Of a stretch of 64,000 bases of DNA, positions 24,551 to 36,882 are shown piece by piece. The notes under the pieces were generated by a model. It was not told where the DNA came from. It saw only the letters and a list, made by a program, of their open reading frames with translations, and ran no database searches. Each line of letters starts with the position of its first letter. Within the stretch, counting starts at the first letter, position 1. This DNA is from Plotosus lineatus. Taxonomy: Eukaryota; Chordata; Actinopteri; Siluriformes; Plotosidae. The stretch covers positions 42,857,064 to 42,921,063 of the forward strand of contig CM045734.1 in NCBI GenBank assembly GCA_024760905.1, in the 5' to 3' direction. The translations under genes and the position numbers were made by a program.

Positions 24551-25140
24551 ACTAAATAAATTAGTAGATACAACAACAATACATTATATTACACCATGCC
24601 CATTATTTTGTTTGGCTGTGAGTCTCATCGCAGCAGGAAATCTTACAGTGAGTACACCAAGTTTGACAAGGACCGCCGTTCCGCCGCTGCGGCTTTTGCC
24701 ACTATCCGCTGTGCTCCAGTCCTCCCTGAAGGCCGTGTAGCTGTCTGGTGTAATCGCCTCGTTGGGTGTCCTCTCCTCAAGCCATGTTTCACAGACCTTC
24801 AGCATGGAGCAGTCCTGTAAATCCCTCAGCGTTGCAATCCCAGCATGGAGTTGATCCATCTTATTTTGTAGAGACTGAACATTAGCAAACAGTATGACCA
24901 GGAGTGCTAACCTACCACTGCTAACCAAGCGTCGGAGTCATCATTTTATCTCCTCTTCGCCTGCCGCGTCTCCGCCTGGGCTTATTGTTGTCCGAGTTCC
25001 GGCCAAGCATTGAGCTGCTGTCACGTATTCGCTCAGGATAGGAGTTAAGCCTGCTCAGTTCTAAATGTCCAGAAGGACTACACTCTCTTAGCTGTAGTAG
25101 GGTCGTCCGGTCATAGACGAGCATGACAAAACAAAACAAA
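24386..25140 (-). mobile_element. LINE fragment with endonuclease start (CR1/L2-like)
   Basis: The minus strand 24928-24585 reads LFANVQSLQNKMDQLHAGIA, then CSMLKVCETWLEERTPNEAI and PDSYTAFREDWS. This is the beginning of an APE-type endonuclease (N in ANVQSL, E in CETWL). The rest of the endonuclease and the reverse transcriptase are missing, and an (AAT)n tract lies at 24515-24549. Confidence 0.65.
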
Positions 25141-25573
25141 CCAGAACAGACAAAGACGCAGCTTGACTCTGAGAACTCCGTGACGTCGCCCTCTAGGGAG
25201 CGTGATCTTGGAAATTTCCAGAAGGTTCAGAAAATGAACATATAATAATAGTATTTGGCTCAAAAAAGAAATCTGATTAATGAATTAATCTAAAAAGAAA
25301 GTGTTCCAGTTTACTTCCTCATAGTGACAGAGAGCTTACATTAACACAATAGTTTTTACTGACTCTAAGCTTCTGAATTTGTTAATGCGTTTAAATGTTA
25401 AATTTAATGTTTAAATGTTAAATTTAAATTGCCGTTAAATGTGGATCAGTTCTGGATAAAACTTGGTCTCACGTCAAAGCTTCTGATTTCAAAATATATA
25501 CAAGTTGTGCTAATTGTATGTGTTTTGGTAAAACTGACTTTAGTGTATTTTCTCCCATTGTGGGAGAGAGGAA
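25141..25573 (+). other. edil3: Plain intron
   Basis: Nothing recognisable. Confidence 0.4.
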
Positions 25574-25885
25574 TTCATTCCTTCTTGTCTGAACCGCTTA
25601 ATCTTAGTTAGGGCTGCAGGGAGGCTGGTGCCCATCTCGGCCAACTCTGAGTGACGGCAGGGTACACCCTGGACAGCTCACCAGTCCATCACGGGACGGG
25701 GCCAACCATTCACACTCGCTCTCTCACCTACAGGTGATTTGGAACAGCCAAATAACCTCCTGTTCATGTTTCTGGACTGTGGGAGGAAACCGGGGTAGCC
25801 AGAAAAACCCACGCAAACACGGGGCGAACAAGCAAACTCCACACAGAAACACCCGAGTTGGGAATCAAAAGGTTACTTCATTTAC
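25574..25885 (-). mobile_element. SINE-B with L2-type tail
   Basis: Minus-strand copy: tail complement ctgaaccgcttaatcttag, then ctggacagctcaccagtcc, body complement ctgtgggaggaaaccgggg and cacacagaaacacccgag. The tRNA head is lost or very diverged. Confidence 0.75.
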
Positions 25886-25973
25886 ATTCTGGGTGGTTAT
25901 TGACTCATCATTTATAAAAGTCTGTGAAAAACTGTGTAGTGAAATTTGCTGAAGGAAAACAAACAAACCCATG

Positions 25974-25976
<3 letters not shown>

Positions 25977-26011
<35 letters not shown>
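25977..26011. repeat. Poly-T tract
   Basis: About 35 T. Could be the complement of a retroposon A-tail, but no body is attached. Confidence 0.95.
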
Positions 26012-26013
<2 letters not shown>

Positions 26014-26149
26014 AGTTCTATTTATGCAATGCCTATTAAAAGATTTAGCAGCAACTGTTCAGGGAATATAACACATTCACTAAGATAGTTAAAGGAACAC
26101 CCAATCCCAATATACTTGCTCAATCATGCATTACTTCATTTTCCGAATA

Positions 26150-26378
26150 ATCCTAATTATTGTCGTGGGGAGGGTGGCACCCATCTTAGCCAACTCTGGC
26201 TGAGGGCAGAGTACACCCTGGACAGCGCACCAGGCTATTGCATGGCAGAAACATGCTAATGGCTTTGCAGCTACTCTTGACAAAAGTCAGCAATGACTCT
26301 TTTACATGCCTCTCACCACAGACAGTGAGGAGCCATGGCCGGCCTTTGATAACCCATATTAACTGTACTGGGGTGAAC
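26150..26378 (-). mobile_element. SINE-A, 5'-truncated, L2-type tail
   Basis: Complement of tail and body: gggagggtggcacccatc, gagtacaccctggacag, gtcagcaatgactctttt, ctttgataacccatatt. Head missing. Confidence 0.75.
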
Positions 26379-26988
26379 TTCAGCTGTAACTAATAACCTT
26401 CTTCATTGGACACAATGATAAAAGACTTCCTGTAAAATTTCTGAGTATTTCAGTATTTAAATTATCTATTTAAGCATTCTAGTGCTTGAAAGTGTAACTG
26501 AAAGCAACCAATTCATATTGTGGCAAGGTACTCGCACAAGTCACGAGAAGAATACAAAAGCAATCGTATAAAAAGAAATCAAGTTTATTATTTCCAAAGA
26601 GCACAGAACATCCTTAATCAAACATTTGATGCTACAAAATTCCTTCCTGGATCTAGCTGTCTTTCCAAACTAGATGGAAAGATGAGCGGAAAACAGAGCA
26701 GAGATACTACCAAATAGCCTATAAAATAAAATGGCCTATAGTAATTTTGAAGCAGTCACAGGAATTTTTGGCAACGAATAGTCATTGGGTGCGTGCTGTT
26801 GATCACAATATCACAAATGCTCCAAAGTGCTGGCTTCTGTGGAAGGACTGCAAGGACAACCATCACTTCTCAAGAAAGGCTCCATCAAGTCTTAACCAAT
26901 CTTGAGGTTAAAATCAGAAGAAAAAAAAAAAAAAAAACACCTTGAACTCGAGACAGGAAGATCTCTATGGATGGGTATTGAAGATATA
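26379..26988 (+). other. edil3: Low-repeat intron
   Basis: Unique-looking apart from an A-run at 26918-26937; no gene recognised. Confidence 0.4.
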
Positions 26989-27057
26989 TAGCTAGATAGA
27001 TAGATAGATAAATAGATAGATGGATGGATGGATCGATGGATGGATGGATGGATGGAT
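26989..27057. repeat. (GATA)n-(GATG)n microsatellite
   Basis: GATA units change to GATG units near 27020. Confidence 0.95.
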
Positions 27058-28038
27058 ACTTTCATTTTCGGCACATCATCACAATAATCCCTGAGATTCT
27101 GGCATTATTGCAAATTACTTTAGACAAGTGCGGGAGTGCAGGGCTGTGACATTAATTATATTCTGGCAAGATTGATTTCTCGATCACATGGCCCTGATTA
27201 ACACCAGCAACACAGCTAAAAGGAAGGTGTGATTGTGTTAATCAGGGAGCCTTTCTTAATTTCTTCAGGTTCAGGAGAAAAAGCAGCAGCATATGCAGAG
27301 AAACCCCTGAGCAGAGAAAACAAAATTTACATAAATAATTGTTAGACAACTGGCTCAATAAAGGTAGGAAATACTTCTGATTAAATGTCAGAGATAATAA
27401 ATGAAATACAGCACACCATTACAGCATCCTTACTCGGAATGCTCATTACTAATGAAGATTTACAAAGCCGATGACCAAAAAGGTATGTTCGTACATTTCC
27501 AGTGTCAATTTTCCAATTAGAATATTTCGGCCTGGTGTCAAATTTGACACCCTGGCGATTGAAAGATTTCATTTTTACAAGTAGTTAGGGAATAATATAT
27601 ACAGTAATTTTTGATAGACATGGATATTAGAAATGGTGAACAGAATCCCTGATGAACTCCACGCCAAAATTCTGTTGTGCAATCAGTTCCATCGTTGTGT
27701 TGGATTCCCAGAGAAAAAAAAAAGATATCAACAAATATACTCGCATCATAAAACAAAATAAATGTGATTAGGCTTTGTGACCACTGTTTGGATTTGACAA
27801 TTATATAAAAAAATTATCAGTGTATACATGAATACACAGGAGAGCCTGTGGAACTCAAATTATTCAAATGTATTCTATGTGGTTTGGATGTGCTGTGCAC
27901 TCGAAATGACAATAATTATTATAATAGCAGTGTTACTGTCGTTATAACTCATTTTGAGAAATCTAATTCAGATACTACGGCTTACTTTTCTAAAACTTTG
28001 AAAATGTTATTAATTGTAGAATTAATTTTGGCTTTGTA
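27058..28038 (+). other. edil3: Low-repeat intron
   Basis: About 1 kb without recognised repeats. No coding signal. Confidence 0.45.
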
Positions 28039-28352
28039 AGGCAGGTGGTGTAATGGTAAGGGTGCTGCGCTCATGATCAGGAGGTTTTATGTTTGAATCT
28101 CAGTTAGACTCCCACTGTGTTAAGACCCCTGGGCAGGGTCTTAACCACAAGTGTGCCTCTGTTCACCCAGCAGTATAAATGGGTACCAGTAAAATATACT
28201 GGGAAGGTAACCTGTGCTGGACTAGCGTCCCATCCAGGAGGAGTTGTACTCCTAGTCGCTTCACGCTACGGAAACCGGGGATAAGCACCGGCCTGATGAG
28301 CCACTATGGCTCAGGTATAAAAAGCCCAACAGACTTTACTTTACTTTACCGT
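28039..28352 (+). mobile_element. SINE-C, tRNA-headed
   Basis: The head ggtggtgtaatggtaagggt with a tttgaatctc B-box region is followed by a body (cctctgttcacccagcag, gcgtcccatccaggagg, gaaaccggggataagc) and ends gactttactttactttac. It matches the copy at 40758-41068 along its length. Confidence 0.8.
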
Positions 28353-28429
28353 ATTATAAAAATGTGTATAAAATACAGAGTTGAACCAGCATTATATATT
28401 TGTACGTAAAGCGGTCACAATAAACTTCT

Positions 28430-28740
28430 ACAGTCTTCACAAGTGATTCAGGATTCAAGTCCCCGGCTCAGTCAGGATACTTTTTTATGCAGTTGCATAT
28501 TCTCTCTGTGTATATGTTGGTAGTCTCTCGGTAGTCTGGTCTCCTCCCGCAGTCCAGAAACATGCACATCAGAATAACTGACTTTTCTAAATTGCCCCAG
28601 GGTATGAGTGTGAGTGTGAATGATATCATGTGTTAATCTTGCAGTGGACTAGCAAACTGTTCAGGGTGTATCCTGCCTTCACCCAGAATTGGCTGAGATA
28701 GGCTCCAGCCACCTTGCCGTGTAGATTTCCGTCCTCATAA
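28430..28740 (+). mobile_element. SINE-B, L2-type tail
   Basis: Reads attcaagtcc (B box), ctctcggtagtctggtctcc, ccgcagtccagaaacatgc and a tail with tgttcagggtgtatcctgcc and gctgagataggctccagcc. Confidence 0.7.
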
Positions 28741-28918
28741 TCAGAATGTGTTTGTTACAAAAGTTTTAAGAATTGATACACTTACTACTCTTTGGAATTA
28801 AATAGGCACATGTTGCCCTTTAGAACTCTGGACTAAACCGGGGTGCATAACGAACATCCTACCAGACAACTGCCGGCCAACATGGACAGCCATCTATGGT
28901 CAATCAAGAATATAATTT

Positions 28919-29192
28919 CATTCATTTACCTTACACTTAATACTACGATCGGAAGAGGGACGCATACCTGAACCCATTTCAGCATGAATAGTTTGCCAGT
29001 CCTCTGCAGGGCAAGCACACAATGTTCAAACTCACAGGCAACTTTGGAACTGCGGGTATAAGCTTGAGGAGAAGAAAACCACAGAGAGAGCATGCAAATC
29101 CATACAGGAAAGCCCTTGCCAAATTTGGGCCTCGAACCCAGGACCTTCTTGCTGTGAGGCAGAAATGTTAACTACTACACCATGAGGCTGCA
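28919..29192 (-). mobile_element. SINE-B, diverged
   Basis: Minus-strand copy: gagcatgcaaatccatac, cctcgaacccaggacc (B box complement) and ttaactactacaccatg (A box complement) at its right end. Confidence 0.7.
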
Positions 29193-29226
29193 AAAAAAAA
29201 ACCAAAAAAAAAAAAAAAAAAAAAAA
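29193..29226. repeat. Poly-A tract
   Basis: About 34 A with one interruption. Confidence 0.9.
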
Positions 29227-29274
29227 CAGCATTTGGCTGTGTAATGAATGTGAGTCTGTGTTTTCAGTGATATT

Positions 29275-29800
29275 CATTCATTCATTAAGTTTGTGAACCG
29301 TTCAGTTCATTTTCTGTAACCACTTAATCCTAATTAGGGTCACGGGAAGGCTGGCGCCCATCCCAGCTGACTTCGGGCAAGGGCAGAGTACACCATGGAC
29401 AGCTCACCAGGCCATCGCAGGGCGGAAACACACTGATGGCTTTGCAGCTACTCTTGTCGAAAGTCAGCACTGGTTCTTTTACATGAACCTCACACCATAG
29501 CGACAACCTGTGGTGAGTGGGGCTTGAACCCCCAACCTTAGGATCAGTGATCCAGCACCTATACCACTTGGCCACCACTGCCCTTTTGTGAACTGCCTAA
29601 TCCTAATTAGGTCACAGGGAGGCGGTTGTCCATCTCCGTAGACTCCAGACCATCACAGGGCAGAGACATGCTAATGGCAATGCAACGTGTTCTGGACGAA
29701 AATCAGCAATGGTTCATTTCCATGCCTTTCACCGTAGACAGTGAGACATGGCTGGCCTTTAATAACCCACTTAGCTGCACTGTGGGTACAGGAAGTAACA
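29275..29800 (-). mobile_element. Older SINE-A interrupted by a younger SINE-A
   Basis: The tail (attcattcattaag) at 29275-29298 resumes at 29585 (gtgaactgcctaatcctaat) and runs to a truncated body near 29800. It is split by the insertion at 29299-29584. Confidence 0.75.
29299..29584 (-). mobile_element. SINE-A nested in SINE-A
   Basis: Minus-strand SINE-A with L2-type tail and a complete head at its right end (ccaccactgccc), lacking part of the body. Flanked by tttgtgaac (29290-29298 and 29585-29593). Confidence 0.8.
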
Positions 29801-29997
29801 AGGCCCAAATAATTGTGAACATTTTTAACAAGTTGTAATTGGCTAATAGATAAATGTGCCTTCTTGAATCCGACACATTTAAGTGTCAGATAGTGGAAGG
29901 GTTTAATCACAAAACATCTGTATTTACAGGAATATATGTGTGTAGACATTTCATATCCATGCTCTAATACCTTGATGATACATTGTAGGGTGTCACA
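29801..29997 (+). other. edil3: Plain intron
   Basis: Nothing recognisable. Confidence 0.4.
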
Positions 29998-30315
29998 GTG
30001 ATGTAGTAGTTAGCTTATTCCCCTCACAGTGAAAAGGGCTTGGATTTGCGTGCCAGGTTACAGTGTTTTTGTATGCAGATTGCCTGTGCTCGTATAGGTT
30101 CCCTCGGAGTTCGACAGTTTCCTCCCATAGACCCAAGACATGAACATTTGGCTAATGGGCTGTTTCAAATTGCCCAGTATGTGAGTGTAAATGCTTTTGT
30201 GAATATTGCCCCTGTTATGGTCTGGCACTATACATGGTGCACCATGTCTTTGCCACTAAGCTCCAGCCTCCCTGTGACGTTGGTAGGGATCAGCAGTTTA
30301 CCAAATGAGTGAGTG
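29998..30315 (+). mobile_element. SINE-B, L2-type tail
   Basis: The head tgtcacagtgatgtagtagtt, body ggttccctcggagttcgac and cctcccatagacccaagac, and a diverged tail (actaagctccagcctccctg) are readable. Confidence 0.75.
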
Positions 30316-30987
30316 AAGTATGTTATTGTCCCAAGACACACCTCAGTGGTTCATGTCCACCTGGACCAAAAATGCCTGGCTCAAAAGTTTGCAGGAGACG
30401 TGTTTTGCATAAATCTAACTTACACCAACGTTAGATAGCGAAGTACAATATCATTTGTAGACTTATTATATGACATAAATAAAAGATGGCTCATTTAGTG
30501 TTATCCACCATGAGTGTCCAAAAACAGCTTGACTTGTGTATAAAGTACGCATCTCATTGACTCTGTATGAACTTTGACCTTGTGTTCAACTGGAAGCAAA
30601 AAATTGGGTCAGAAAATGCAAATGATTGCAAATGAACCTTGTGTATGGACAATTAAATTATGCAAGCTGAAGGGAAGTAAGCACAGCACTGCGGAGTTCT
30701 TTAAAAACCGGCATACGAGAAGTGCAACAGTTTTTTTTTCCCCTTTCGAAATTCATCTTTATGGTCTTGGGGGGGACACTAACTTTAATCTCTTTAAGGA
30801 AACATAACTTTTTTTTTTTCCCCCCACCAATTTTTGTTTAATTATTCCTCAAATTATTTTTTTAAGTGACAGTCAATGCATTTCCTGTCAGGAAACCCAG
30901 GGACATACAAAGAGCAGTGCAAGAAGGCAGAGAGAAGGCTGAGCAGCGTGGGTGGTGCAGTCTGTCACAGCTGGCTAGGCCCTGAGG

Positions 30988-31018
<31 letters not shown>

Positions 31019-31430
31019 CTCTCCCTGCTCAGTTATTTATTTATTTACTGTGTCTCAATTGATTTTTTTATGAGGCAGCCACAAGCAAACCAAGCCAGCC
31101 GTCACAGACTTCAAAGCATGCTCGTGGAGGGAGATTAGGCCCTCAAGAGGAGGTTACAGTACTGGCAAATCTCAAGCTCATTTTCACCCTGAATCAGTTT
31201 CACTCATAGCATACAAGGGAGAATTAAGAATAGGCTGATTTACTTATCTATTTATTAACCATTTATCACTAGCCTTCTCTTGTTTTAATGGTTAGCATGA
31301 ATCCTTGGTTAGGACAAGATTAGCTTTATGTGCAACCTTCTGTGTGTAGGCAGGTGTTTACACACTGGCCTGACATTCCTATTCACTCTCGGCCTGCCTT
31401 GTTTACTACCACAGCTCATGCAGTTAGTTT
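30316..31430 (+). other. edil3: Plain intron with a T-run
   Basis: Contains a T29 run at 30990-31018 and small homopolymers. No gene or transposon recognised. Confidence 0.4.
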
Positions 31431-31435
31431 AAAAG

Positions 31436-31884
<449 letters not shown>

Positions 31885-32290
31885 AGTGAAAGAATTAGCA
31901 TGTCCATCTCTCAGCAAGAAGGTCCTGGGTTCAATTCCCAGCTTGGACGTTTATATGTGGAGTTTGCATGCTCTTGTCGTACATGTGTTGTTTCCTCTGG
32001 GTTTTCTGGTTTCTTCTCACATTCCAAAAAACATGCACAGCAAGTTAATTCTTCTTCTTTTACTTTCGGCTGCTCCCTTCAGGGGTCGCCACAGCAAATC
32101 ATCCGCCTAGTTAATTGGCTGTTCCAAATCACCCCGGAGTGTGAGAGTCAGTGTAAATGGGTGTGTGAGTGTTGAACCTGCTATCCAGGGTGAACCCGGC
32201 CCTCGCCCAAAGTTGGCTGATGGGGGCACCAGGCTAACCATGACCTTAATTTGCATTAAGTGGTTCAGAAAATTAATGAATGATTGAAAT
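31885..32290 (+). mobile_element. SINE-B with a tiny RTE insertion
   Basis: The head (agcatgtccatctctcagc, gggttcaattccc), body (gttttctggtttcttctcac) and tail (gcattaagtggttcagaaaa) are split by the RTE fragment at 32049-32106. Confidence 0.75.
32049..32106 (-). mobile_element. 58-bp RTE 3'-terminus insertion
   Basis: Reads cttcttttactttcggctgc, tcccttcaggggtcgcc, acagcaaatcatccgcct, the complement of the last ~58 bases of the RTE. It is flanked on both sides by agttaatt (32041-32048 and 32107-32114), so it is an extreme 5'-truncated insertion. Confidence 0.75.
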
Positions 32291-32338
32291 AATCTATTCA
32301 CCCAGGATTAGTTAGAGGGGATTCCACGTTGGGATGTG

Positions 32339-32363
32339 ATTTTTTTTTTTTTTTTTTTTTTTT
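32339..32363. repeat. Poly-T tract
   Basis: About 25 T. Confidence 0.9.
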
Positions 32364-32557
32364 AATTTTGATGATCATGTGACTTATTCATGGCTAGTAA
32401 GAAAAAAATGTAATGCCCTTGTGTGATCATAAATTACATTATAATAACACATTCTTTTTTAGACAACTTATCGTTGTAGATTTTCATCAAATATTTTATG
32501 GAAAATGTATTCAATCTTAATATTTTTCATGAAAAAATATAGCCTTTCAATAATACA

Positions 32558-32621
<64 letters not shown>
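32558..32621. repeat. (ATT)n microsatellite
   Basis: About 20 ATT units next to the 3' end of a minus-strand RTE. Confidence 0.96.
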
Positions 32622-32623
<2 letters not shown>

Positions 32624-32629
32624 GTGTAT

Positions 32630-33665
32630 TCTTTTTCTTATTTTCCTTTCGGTTGTTCCCTTCAGAGGTTGCCACAGCAAATCATCTGCCTCCATCTCAC
32701 CCTGTCCTCTGCATCTTCTTTTCTTACACCAACGACCTTCATGTCTTCCTTCACCACATCTATAAATTTTGTCTTCCTCTAGGCCTTCTGCCTCAGCATC
32801 CTCAGTATCCTACTACCAATATACTCACTATCCCTCCTCTGTACATGTCCAAACCATCTCAATCTAGCCTTTCTGGTTTTGTCTCCAAAACCTCTTACAT
32901 GTGCTGTCCCTCTGATGTACTCATTCCTGATCCTATCCATCCTCGTTACTCCCAAAGAGAACCTCAGCATTTTCATCTCCGCTACCTCCACCTCTGCCTC
33001 CTGTCTTTTCTTCAGTTCCACTGTTTCTAAACCATACAACATCGCTGGCCTCATCACCGTCTTGTACACTTTTCCTTTCATTCTTGCTGATACCTTCCTA
33101 TCACACATCACACCGGACAATTTTCTCCAACCATTCCAGCCTGCCTGCACACGCTTCTTCACCTCTTTTCCACACTCTCCATTGCTCTGGATTGTTGAGC
33201 GTAAGTATTTAAAATCCTCCACCTTCCTCATCTCTGCTCCCTGTAACCTCACTGTTCCACTTGGGTCCTTCTTGTTCACACACATGTATTCTGTCTGACT
33301 GAGGCTAACCTTCATTCCTCTCCTTTCCAGGGCATACCTCCACCTCTCTAGATTTCCTGCACTTGTTCTCTGCTGTCACTACAAATCACAATGTCATCTG
33401 TAAACATCATAGTCCATGGAGATTCTTGTCTCACCTCATCTGTCAGCCTGTCCATCACCATAGCAAACAAGACGGGGCTCAGAGCTGACCCTTAATGCAG
33501 TCCTACCTCCACCTTGAACTCTTCAGTCACACCGACAGCACACCTCACCACTGTCTTACATCTCTCGTACATGTCTTACACCACTCTTACATACTTCTCT
33601 GCCACTCCAGACTTCATCATGCAATACCACAATTCCTCTCTTGGCACCCTGTCATATGCTTTATT
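32630..33665 (-). mobile_element. RTE LINE fragment, reverse transcriptase 3' half
   Basis: The minus strand from about 33665 covers the RT from the AYDRV region, a degraded FADD zone near 33390, SLSQTEYMCVNKKDPSGTVR, LQGAEMRKVEDFKYL and AMLYGLETVELKKRQ to LGVTRMDRIRNEYIRGTAHV, and ends in the RTE 3' terminus at 32636-32690. The 5' part (endonuclease) is lost, as in typical 5' truncation. Frames are broken. Confidence 0.88.
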
Positions 33666-33930
33666 CTGTTCTTTTTACAAAGCTTTGATAAATTTTATGT
33701 TCGTGTTTTAGTTCGAAAGCAGTATGTATAGACCATCTTACATATAAAAAATTAAAATTAAACCATGTTTTAGGTCAAATGTTAAATTTTATTAAATAGC
33801 ACATTGCTTGAGAGACTATGTGATTACATTTTAATGTAGAAGAATATTTTGGGTGACATACCTTTTTCAAGAAATTCATGTTATCTCCAGTTCATTTTCC
33901 AAAAGAATGGCATCAAGGATTTTGTGCCAC
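33666..33930 (+). other. edil3: Plain intron
   Basis: Nothing recognisable. Confidence 0.4.
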
Positions 33931-33944
33931 ATGCTTTCCTGGGA

Positions 33945-34265
33945 GAGGGCAGTAGTAGCCTGGTAATAAAAGTGCTGGATCCCTGATCCTAAGGTTGGAG
34001 GTTCAAGTCCCACTCTCAACAGCTTGTCACTCTCCCTCCAGTGCAGCTAACTGGGTTATCAACGGCCAGCCATGTCTCTCACTGTCTGTGGTGAGAGGCT
34101 GTAAAAGAACCATTTCTGACTTTTGACAAGAGTAGCTACATAGCCATCACATTGCTTCTGCCTTGCGATGGCCTAGCGAGCTGTCCATAGTGTACTCTGC
34201 TCTCGCCTGAAGTCGGCTGGGATGGGCACCCTGTTTCGGATTTAGTGGTTACAGAAAATGAATGA
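33945..34265 (+). mobile_element. SINE-A, L2-type tail, perfect TSD
   Basis: Full head and body with the tail ending gaatgaatg. Flanked by a perfect 14-base duplication atgctttcctggga (33931-33944, 34266-34279). Confidence 0.9.
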
Positions 34266-34279
34266 ATGCTTTCCTGGGA

Positions 34280-34898
34280 ATCTCTAAGGGAATTTCCTGA
34301 ATTCTATGATGTTTCACAAGGAAAATGGCATGTCAACATTAATTTGGACCAACAATTGGAGTATTAGCTTTGAGGTCCGAGTGTAAGCCTGAGTATTTTG
34401 CAAACATTTACAGAGAAATTTCTGGATGATACAGGTAGCCTAAACAATGTCACACTGGTTGTGTTACCTGCTGGTGTAGGGACAACTGAGCTCTCACACA
34501 TAAGTCGGCATGGTGTGATATGTTTACTAGAGGCGATCGCCACTTGCTGCATGAAATTTTATATCAGACACTGCCTGAGGAAGACCTGAAGAATCATCAA
34601 ATACACAAGCATTCTGCTTTCTTCTTTCACAACCTCCTACAGTTTCATTAGGCCAGGAGACTTTTTTTTACAGAACATGGCAGTAGGATGATTGGGTTGT
34701 GCAGTAATTTTACAGTACCGGTCCATACCCACCAGCATGCAAATTTCAATTTTAAATTAAAAAAAGGAAAAAAAAATAGTACAACATTAGAGTAACAAGT
34801 AAAATGTCCTGTAGTTTCTTATTACTGTGTCTTCATTCATTTGTACAGCTAAATGGTAATAATGATGATGGATAATATCTGAAACATTTGTATTTCAG
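34280..34898 (+). other. edil3: Plain intron
   Basis: Mostly unique sequence. No gene recognised. Confidence 0.4.
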
Positions 34899-34900
34899 TA

Positions 34901-35122
34901 CAAGGATCCCTCGCTAATTTGCGCTTCAATTTATGAGGCTTCAGTGCATTGCTTTGTTTTTTTTTTTTTAATTCATCGAAATAAAAAAATAAGGAAATTA
35001 AGAAAGAAAAGGGAGAAAAGGTTAACAAAAATGCCACAAAAGCAAGGCCAATTATGCAAAAAAAAAAAAAAACTAAACAAACAAAAAACAACCCAAAACT
35101 ACATTTTTGTGAGGTGCGCATT

Positions 35123-35181
<59 letters not shown>

Positions 35182-35285
35182 TTATATTTTACTTACATTT
35201 CATGCATTCTTTTTGGATTTCAGTTATGGTGGTGGGGGGGGGGGTATCTCGGTCCCAATTAACAACGGAAAGTGAGGGATCCCTG
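34901..35285. mobile_element. GATCCCTC short DNA element, copy 2
   Basis: Ends caaggatccctcgc and gtgagggatccctg, flanked by TA (34899-34900, 35286-35287). A (TG)n tract at 35126-35179 lies inside. The (TG)n and the (A)n run match equivalent places in copies 1 and 5. Confidence 0.78.
35126..35179. repeat. (TG)n microsatellite
   Basis: About 27 TG units inside the GATCCCTC element. Confidence 0.97.
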
Positions 35286-35298
35286 TATTTACAATGTC

Positions 35299-35550
35299 CC
35301 CCAGTGCAGCTTACTGGGTTGTCAAAGGCCGGCCATGTCTCTCAATGTCTGTGGTGTGAGGTATGTAAAAGAACCATCGCTAACTTTTAGCAAGAGTAGG
35401 CTGCCTAGCCGTCAGTGTATTTCCGTGCCCTGCGATGGCCTGGCAAGTTGTCCAGGGTGTACTCTGCCCTCGCCCAGAGTCAGCTGAGATGGGCACCAGC
35501 CTCCCTGCGACCCTAATTATGATCAAGCCATTCAAAAAATGAATGAATGA
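35299..35550 (+). mobile_element. SINE-A, 5'-truncated, L2-type tail
   Basis: Begins in the body (cccccagtgcagcttactgg) and has a complete tail with (gaat)n. Flanked by tatttacaatgt on both sides (35286-35297 and about 35553-35564). It inserted at the very edge of the GATCCCTC element. Confidence 0.82.
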
Positions 35551-35619
35551 ATATTTACAATGTACAGCATTAACTATGCAGAAGAAAATATATTCTGCAA
35601 ACTCGTTTAATTCATTTTA

Positions 35620-35890
35620 GAAGTACTTAAGTGGCAGTGGTGGGGGGGGTGGTTCTGGATTACTGATCGAAGGGTCAGGGGTTCAAGCCCCATGTCACTG
35701 CTGTCCCCCCCCATTGAAGCTAACTGGATCTCACTGTCTGTGGGAGGGGCATGTAAAAGAATGTTTGTTGACTTTAGTAGCAGTTGGTGTTTTGTTCGCC
35801 TACAAAGCTGTGCCCTCGCCCAGAGTCGGCTGAGATGGGTGCCAACCTCTCCATGACCATAATTACGATTAAGTACTTCAGAAAATGATC
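35620..35890 (+). mobile_element. SINE-A, diverged
   Basis: Head with a G-run (cagtggtgggggggg), ggttcaagccc, part of the body and a tail with agagtcggctgagatggg. Internal deletion in the body. Confidence 0.75.
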
Positions 35891-35959
35891 TCCTTAGGTT
35901 TTAAAATGACTAATCGGTGAGGTTGTTTTTAATAACCTTTTTCATTATTCCATCAAGTA

Positions 35960-36270
35960 AGTGTGGGTGGCACAGTAGGATAGTAGTTTAAACATCCACC
36001 CCAAAACACGAAGGTTTTGAATTTGAATGTGTACTTTGCACGTTCTCGCCCTGCTTGTGTGGGATTCCTCTAGGATAATGGCTCGTACTAGTTGCCCATA
36101 GCTGTAAATGTGGATGGATTTGTATGTTTGTGTGTGCGTGTGTTGGCCCTGTGATGGATTAACAAACTATCCAGGGTGCATCCTGCCCTTACTCAGAGTT
36201 GGCTGAGATAGGCTCCACATGATTGACGTAGGATTAAGCGGTTGAGCAAATTAATGAATGAATGAATACA
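35960..36270 (+). mobile_element. SINE-B, L2-type tail
   Basis: Head gtggcacagtaggatagtag, body gggattcctctaggataatg, tail gtgatggattaacaaactatc to (gaat)n. Confidence 0.75.
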
Positions 36271-36882
36271 TAAAGCCTTAAACACCATTGTCACGATGCT
36301 GTCACTAATCCTGCTATGATAACAGCAAGGTGTACAATCCCTAACTTCTTTTGCCAACAATGAAAACTCAACACCAACTTCGAATCCCGCACTCGAAATT
36401 CAAAACACATGGTAATGTCCATTCCATTATTATGTATATTACTTACCTGGCACAGCTGCATTTGACCTCGGGCCAATACCAGCTGACTTTTGGCAAGAAG
36501 CAGCCTGCACCGTAGGCTAGGTTGGCAGTCTATTCCAATGCTATCAAAGAAACAACTAACCATTCACACTTAATATCAATGCAAACATTTTAACTGGATT
36601 GTTTTTGTTTGTTTTTTTAAATAATAAATACATCAAATACTTGTGCTTTTGCTGAGGATCTGTGTTTTGTTTCTGAAGCCTAAGTCGAACAACATTCTTC
36701 AACATACTGCAAATAAATGAAGTATTACGGTCTTGATTCCCTTCTGTAAATTAATTTTAAAATGCTCATTAATATTTATGATAAATAAATCTTGAATCTC
36801 CTGCACTTGTAAAAGACTTTTGGATCCTAATATTTGTTCAGATTGCCTCTCATTCCCAATCTTCTGTTTCTCTTTCTCTCAG
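36271..36882 (+). other. edil3: Plain intron before the C2 exon
   Basis: Unique-looking, ending in the strong pyrimidine tract before 36883. Confidence 0.5.

Noticed and set aside
32653..33298. Plus-strand frames over RTE copies (also 46325-46741, 51808-52281, 56233-56685)
   Set aside because: Antisense shadows of the minus-strand RTE reverse transcriptase.
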